Assembly (NCBI RefSeq): GCF_004348895.1
Contig: NZ_RRZK01000007.1
Location: 1 to 64,000, forward strand
From: Pseudomonas vancouverensis
Lineage (GTDB): Bacteria; Pseudomonadota; Gammaproteobacteria; Pseudomonadales; Pseudomonadaceae
DNA: 64,000 nt
Direction of reading: 5' to 3'
Under the pieces are notes generated by a model. That model was not told the origin of the DNA. It saw nothing but the letters and a program-made list of their open reading frames with translations, and searched no databases. Positions 61,028 through 64,000 of this stretch are shown here, one piece after another. A program made the position numbers and the translations under genes. Position 1 is the first letter of the stretch. Each line of letters opens with the position of its first letter.

Positions 61028-61822
61028 ATGCGCGTAGCCCTTTACCAATGTCCACCGCTGCCCCTGGATGTCGCCGGTAACCTGCAACGCCTGCATCAGC
61101 TGGCACTGGAAGCCAAAGGCGCCGACTTGCTGGTGGTGCCGGAGATGTTCCTGACCGGCTACAACATCGGCGTCGATGCCGTCAGCGTGCTGGCGGAGGT
61201 GCACAACGGTGAGTCCGCGCAGCAGATCGCACGCATCGCTAAAACCGCCGGAATCGCCATTTTGTACGGTTATCCCGAACGCACCGCCGACGGGCAGATC
61301 TACAACGCCGTGCAATTGATCGACGCCAATGGCGAGCGCCTGTGCAATTACCGCAAGACGCACTTGTACGGTGACCTGGACAACTCGATGTTCAGCGCAG
61401 GGGCGGACCAGTTTCCCATCGTCGAGCTCAACGGCTGGAAGCTCGGTTTCCTGATCTGCTATGACGTGGAATTCCCGGAGAACGCCCGGCGTCTGGCCCT
61501 GGCCGGTGCCGAGCTGATCCTGGTGCCGACCGCCAACATGATTCCTTACGACTTCATCGCTGACGTCACCGTGCGCGCCCGAGCTTTCGAGAACCAGTGC
61601 TACGTGGCCTACGCCAACTATTGCGGCAGCGAGGGTGATATCCACTACTGCGGCCAGAGCAGCATCGCCGCGCCGGATGGCAACCGCGTCGCCCAGGCCG
61701 GGCTGGATGAAGCGCTGATAGTCGGCGAACTGGACCGGCAGTTGATGCTCGACTCCCGCGCCGCCAACCGCTACTTCCTCGACCGCCGTCCCGAGCTTTA
61801 CGGCGAGCTGAACAAGCCCTAA
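61028..61822 (+). CDS. davA: 5-aminopentanamidase (delta-aminovaleramidase)
   Basis: Nitrilase-superfamily amidase releasing ammonia from 5-aminopentanamide to give 5-aminovalerate. The 264-residue product has the catalytic triad E39 (VPEMFLTGYN), K110 (NYRKTHLYGD) and C144 (FLICYDVEFPE). A GAGGAA site precedes ATG, 12 nt after davB. The product is a substrate of the agt system encoded 35 kb away. Confidence 0.92.
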   Translation: MRVALYQCPPLPLDVAGNLQRLHQLALEAKGADLLVVPEMFLTGYNIGVDAVSVLAEVHNGESAQQIARIAKTAGIAILYGYPERTADGQIYNAVQLIDANGERLCNYRKTHLYGDLDNSMFSAGADQFPIVELNGWKLGFLICYDVEFPENARRLALAGAELILVPTANMIPYDFIADVTVRARAFENQCYVAYANYCGSEGDIHYCGQSSIAAPDGNRVAQAGLDEALIVGELDRQLMLDSRAANRYFLDRRPELYGELNKP

Positions 61823-61831
61823 TCCGCTAGC

Positions 61832-61862
61832 ATGGGCACTTCACTGTTCTGGAAGTGCCCAT
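61832..61862 (+). promoter_or_regulatory. Hairpin covering the pqqF ribosome site and start
   Basis: ATGGGCACTTC (61832-61842) and GAAGTGCCCAT (61852-61862) are perfectly complementary over 11 bp with a 9-nt loop. The right arm contains the Shine-Dalgarno GGAAG (its first G is in the loop) and the AT of the pqqF start codon. No T-run follows, so it is not an ordinary terminator. Confidence 0.75.
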
Positions 61863-64000
61863 GCCCGCGCTGAATCATCCCCGCCCCCTCACTGAAACCC
61901 TTGCCAACGGTCTGCGGGTGACGCTGCGTCATGCGCCGAATCTGAAACGCTGTGCAGCCGCATTGCGCGTGGCCGTGGGCAGCCATGATGTGCCGCTGGC
62001 CTGGCCGGGGCTGGCGCACTTCCTTGAGCACCTGCTGTTTCTCGGCACCGAGCGTTTTCCTGACAGCGAAGGGTTGATGGCCTACGTGCAACGGCACGGC
62101 GGCCAGCTGAATGCGCGCACCAGCGAGCGCACCACGGCTTACTTTTTCGAGTTGCCCGCCCAGGCGTTTGCCGGTGGCCTGCAGCGTCTGTCAGACATGC
62201 TCGCTCACCCGCGTATGAATACCGACGATCAGTTGCGGGAACGGGAAGTGCTGCAGGCGGAATTTGTTGCCTGGTCTCAGGATGCCCAGGCACAACAGCA
62301 GCAGACATTGTTCAATGGGCTCTCGGACGCGCATTCGCTGCGTGGTTTTCATGCCGGTAACCGCGACAGCCTGCCGGTGGAGCAGGTTGAATTTCAGCAG
62401 GCCTTGCGCGATTTTTATCAGCGCTTCTATCAGACCGGGCAGATGACCCTGAGCCTGGTGGGTCCGCAGAGTATCGACGAGCTGAGGACTCTGGCTGAAA
62501 CCTTTGCCGGTGCCATCGCCGAGGGTGAAGTGGTGCCACAGCAAGCGCCGACGCCGCTGATGAATACGCCGCAGAAAAGTTATCAACAGGCTGGCGAGCG
62601 TCGCCTGGGCCTGCTGTTTGCCCTGGAGGACCTGCTCGAATCCTCCACCGAGGCGCTGGCGTTTCTGTGCCACTGGCTCAACTCAGCGAAGCCCGGAAGC
62701 TTGCTGGCCGATTTGCGCGAGCAGGGCCTGGCGGACAACCTCAAGGCGCAACCGCTGTATCAATTCGCCGGGCAAGCCTTGTTGCACCTGGAATTCACTC
62801 TGCCGGCCAACCCTGCGTCCACCGGCATCGCTGAACGTCTCGCGGACTGGCTCGGGTTCTTCGCCCAGCAAGACTGGAAGCGGTTGCGCGAAGAATACGC
62901 CACCCTGCTGCAGCGCCAGCAACACGTCAGCGGCGCGCTGCAACTGGCTCGGCTGGACAGCGAGCAACGTGAAAACGGGTTGTCCGAACAGGGCGTTATC
63001 GCCTTGAAGCACATCTTCACGCAGATAGGCGCTGTGGATAACTTCACCGGCACCTGGCAATTGCCCTCGCCCAATCCGTTCTTGCGCACCGAAGCATCTG
63101 CCGCCAATGCCGGGTTGATTCGTGGACAGACCAGCGCCCACCGAGGTCTGCGTACGTTTGCCCAGGACCGTTCGCGCAGCCGTCGTGAACGGTCGCCCAT
63201 GCAGTTCAGCCAGGCGTTACCGGACACTGCCGATGAAGGTGCGGTATATGTGCGTTGGCGCCTGGCATTCGCGCCCGGCGCTCACCTGCAAGCCGCACTG
63301 GAACACAGCCTTCAACCGCTGCGTGAAGACGCGCTTCAGGCCGGTGTGGAAATGGCCTTCAGTGCCTCGGCCAATGAATGGCTGCTGACGCTGACCGGCT
63401 TGCAGGAACCGATGCCGCGTGTTCTCGAACATGCCCTGAAAGCGCTGACTACTGTGGACAGCACTTTCCTACAGGCACCCGCGACCGCTCCTGCACTGAT
63501 ACCGATTCGCCAACTGCTCAAGGTGCTGCCCGACCGTTGCATAGAGAACGCGGCTGAATCGGAGGATCTGCAACAACTGTGGTCGACTGCGCACTGGTCA
63601 GGTCTCGCCGTCGGTTTCTCCACCCAGACCCAAGCGGCCATGGGACTGGCATTGAGCCGCATTCCGGGAACGGCGCAAACGGACCCAGCGCCTGTCACGT
63701 CGATCCCCTCGCAACACTGGTGGACTCATATCGACACCGGCGCCAGCGAACACGCTTTGCTACTGTTCTGTCCCGCGCCTGGCCCGGAACTGGCCGACGA
63801 AGCCGCATGGCGTCTACTCGCCCATGTCTGCCAGACGCCGTTCTACCAACGTCTGCGCGTCGAGCTGCAACTCGGTTACGCCGTGTTCAGCGGCTTGCGG
63901 CAGATGCACGGGCAAACCGGTCTGCTGTTCGGCGTGCAGTCACCGTCGACCGAGCCGAAGGCGCTGCTGCAACACATTGAACAGTTCCTGCATGCGTTGC
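61861..64000 (+). CDS. pqqF: Coenzyme PQQ biosynthesis protease PqqF (partial, runs off the right edge)
   Basis: M16 metalloprotease (pitrilysin/insulinase type) that helps trim the PqqA peptide. About 713 codons are in the window without a stop. The inverted zinc motif HFLEH (H53, E56, H57) and the third ligand E134 (VLQAEF), 77 residues later, are intact, and FPDSEGLMAYVQRHGG and ARTSERTTAYFF follow the family. ATG 61861 with GGAAG 5 nt upstream is the start; a GTG at 61855 is a weaker option. In pseudomonads pqqABCDE follow, off the right edge. Confidence 0.92.
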   Translation, partial: MPALNHPRPLTETLANGLRVTLRHAPNLKRCAAALRVAVGSHDVPLAWPGLAHFLEHLLFLGTERFPDSEGLMAYVQRHGGQLNARTSERTTAYFFELPAQAFAGGLQRLSDMLAHPRMNTDDQLREREVLQAEFVAWSQDAQAQQQQTLFNGLSDAHSLRGFHAGNRDSLPVEQVEFQQALRDFYQRFYQTGQMTLSLVGPQSIDELRTLAETFAGAIAEGEVVPQQAPTPLMNTPQKSYQQAGERRLGLLFALEDLLESSTEALAFLCHWLNSAKPGSLLADLREQGLADNLKAQPLYQFAGQALLHLEFTLPANPASTGIAERLADWLGFFAQQDWKRLREEYATLLQRQQHVSGALQLARLDSEQRENGLSEQGVIALKHIFTQIGAVDNFTGTWQLPSPNPFLRTEASAANAGLIRGQTSAHRGLRTFAQDRSRSRRERSPMQFSQALPDTADEGAVYVRWRLAFAPGAHLQAALEHSLQPLREDALQAGVEMAFSASANEWLLTLTGLQEPMPRVLEHALKALTTVDSTFLQAPATAPALIPIRQLLKVLPDRCIENAAESEDLQQLWSTAHWSGLAVGFSTQTQAAMGLALSRIPGTAQTDPAPVTSIPSQHWWTHIDTGASEHALLLFCPAPGPELADEAAWRLLAHVCQTPFYQRLRVELQLGYAVFSGLRQMHGQTGLLFGVQSPSTEPKALLQHIEQFLHAL

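Noticed and set aside
62191..63698. Several open frames of up to 160 codons on both strands within 62-63.7 kb
   Set aside because: They are shadows of pqqF, which is open to the window edge.

Overview
This window is core chromosome of a Pseudomonas, most likely of the P. fluorescens/P. putida side of the genus. The gene order is the conserved block tyrS - anmK - erpA - argC - hemJ - coq7 - speD - vfr - trpCDGE - gph - rpe - agt - amgK/murU - lptD-surA-pdxA-rsmA-apaGH - glpE - prkA-yeaH-ycgB - cca - folKB - plsY - tsaD - rpsU-dnaG-rpoD - rmcA - davBA - pqqF. Supporting signs are the GC-rich codon usage and the typical fluorescens REP elements (GCGAGCAAGCTCGC core). I see no prophage, insertion sequence, CRISPR array or toxin-antitoxin pair.

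Layout. 1-241 holds the promoters of an rRNA operon that lies off the left edge and is transcribed leftward, directly behind tyrS. 1.6-4.2 kb carries a peptidoglycan endopeptidase and AnmK. 4.2-13.6 kb is a series of small housekeeping units: Fe-S insertion, arginine, haem, ubiquinone and spermidine synthesis, and the cAMP regulator Vfr. 13.7-19.3 kb, leftward, is trpC-trpD-trpG, trpE, gph, rpe, with what looks like a Trp leader peptide forming the last 14 codons of gph. 19.4-28.5 kb, leftward, is an iron alcohol dehydrogenase, a four-gene ABC importer (agtABCD-like, for 4-aminobutyrate/5-aminovalerate) and its two-component system. 28.6-32.1 kb carries a DUF3530 protein, a DjlA-like co-chaperone and the MurNAc recycling pair murU-amgK. 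32.2-39.9 kb is the rightward lptD-surA-pdxA-rsmA-apaG-apaH run plus glpE. 40.2-45.2 kb is the stress operon prkA-yeaH-ycgB. 45.2-54 kb carries cca, folate genes, plsY, tsaD and the macromolecular-synthesis genes rpsU, dnaG and rpoD. 54-57.8 kb is a very large c-di-GMP enzyme (RmcA-like) and a tRNA with anticodon CAU that I read as tRNA-Ile2. 57.9-64 kb has an unusual stand-alone FtsH-like metalloprotease domain protein, an Lrp/AsnC regulator, davB-davA (lysine to 5-aminovalerate) and the start of pqqF, which runs off the right edge.

How the genes work together. Two metabolic themes recur. (1) Cell-wall turnover: M23 endopeptidase and AnmK at the left, AmgK and MurU in the middle, next to the AgtS/AgtR sensor pair whose P. 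aeruginosa homologue is reported to respond to peptidoglycan fragments. (2) Lysine/5-aminovalerate: DavB and DavA make 5-aminovalerate, and the agt importer and its sensor handle that same compound. Envelope assembly (LptD, SurA), translation and replication (TyrRS, RsmA, Cca, TsaD, S21, primase, sigma-70) fill much of the rest.

The most interesting non-coding signals are three RNA hairpins that touch translation or termination: the trp leader inside gph, a terminator-like hairpin whose 3' arm is the Shine-Dalgarno of cca, and an 11-bp hairpin that covers the ribosome binding site and start codon of pqqF. No clearly new multi-gene system is present. The best candidate for an undescribed protein function is the small M41-like metalloprotease at 57.9-58.5 kb.
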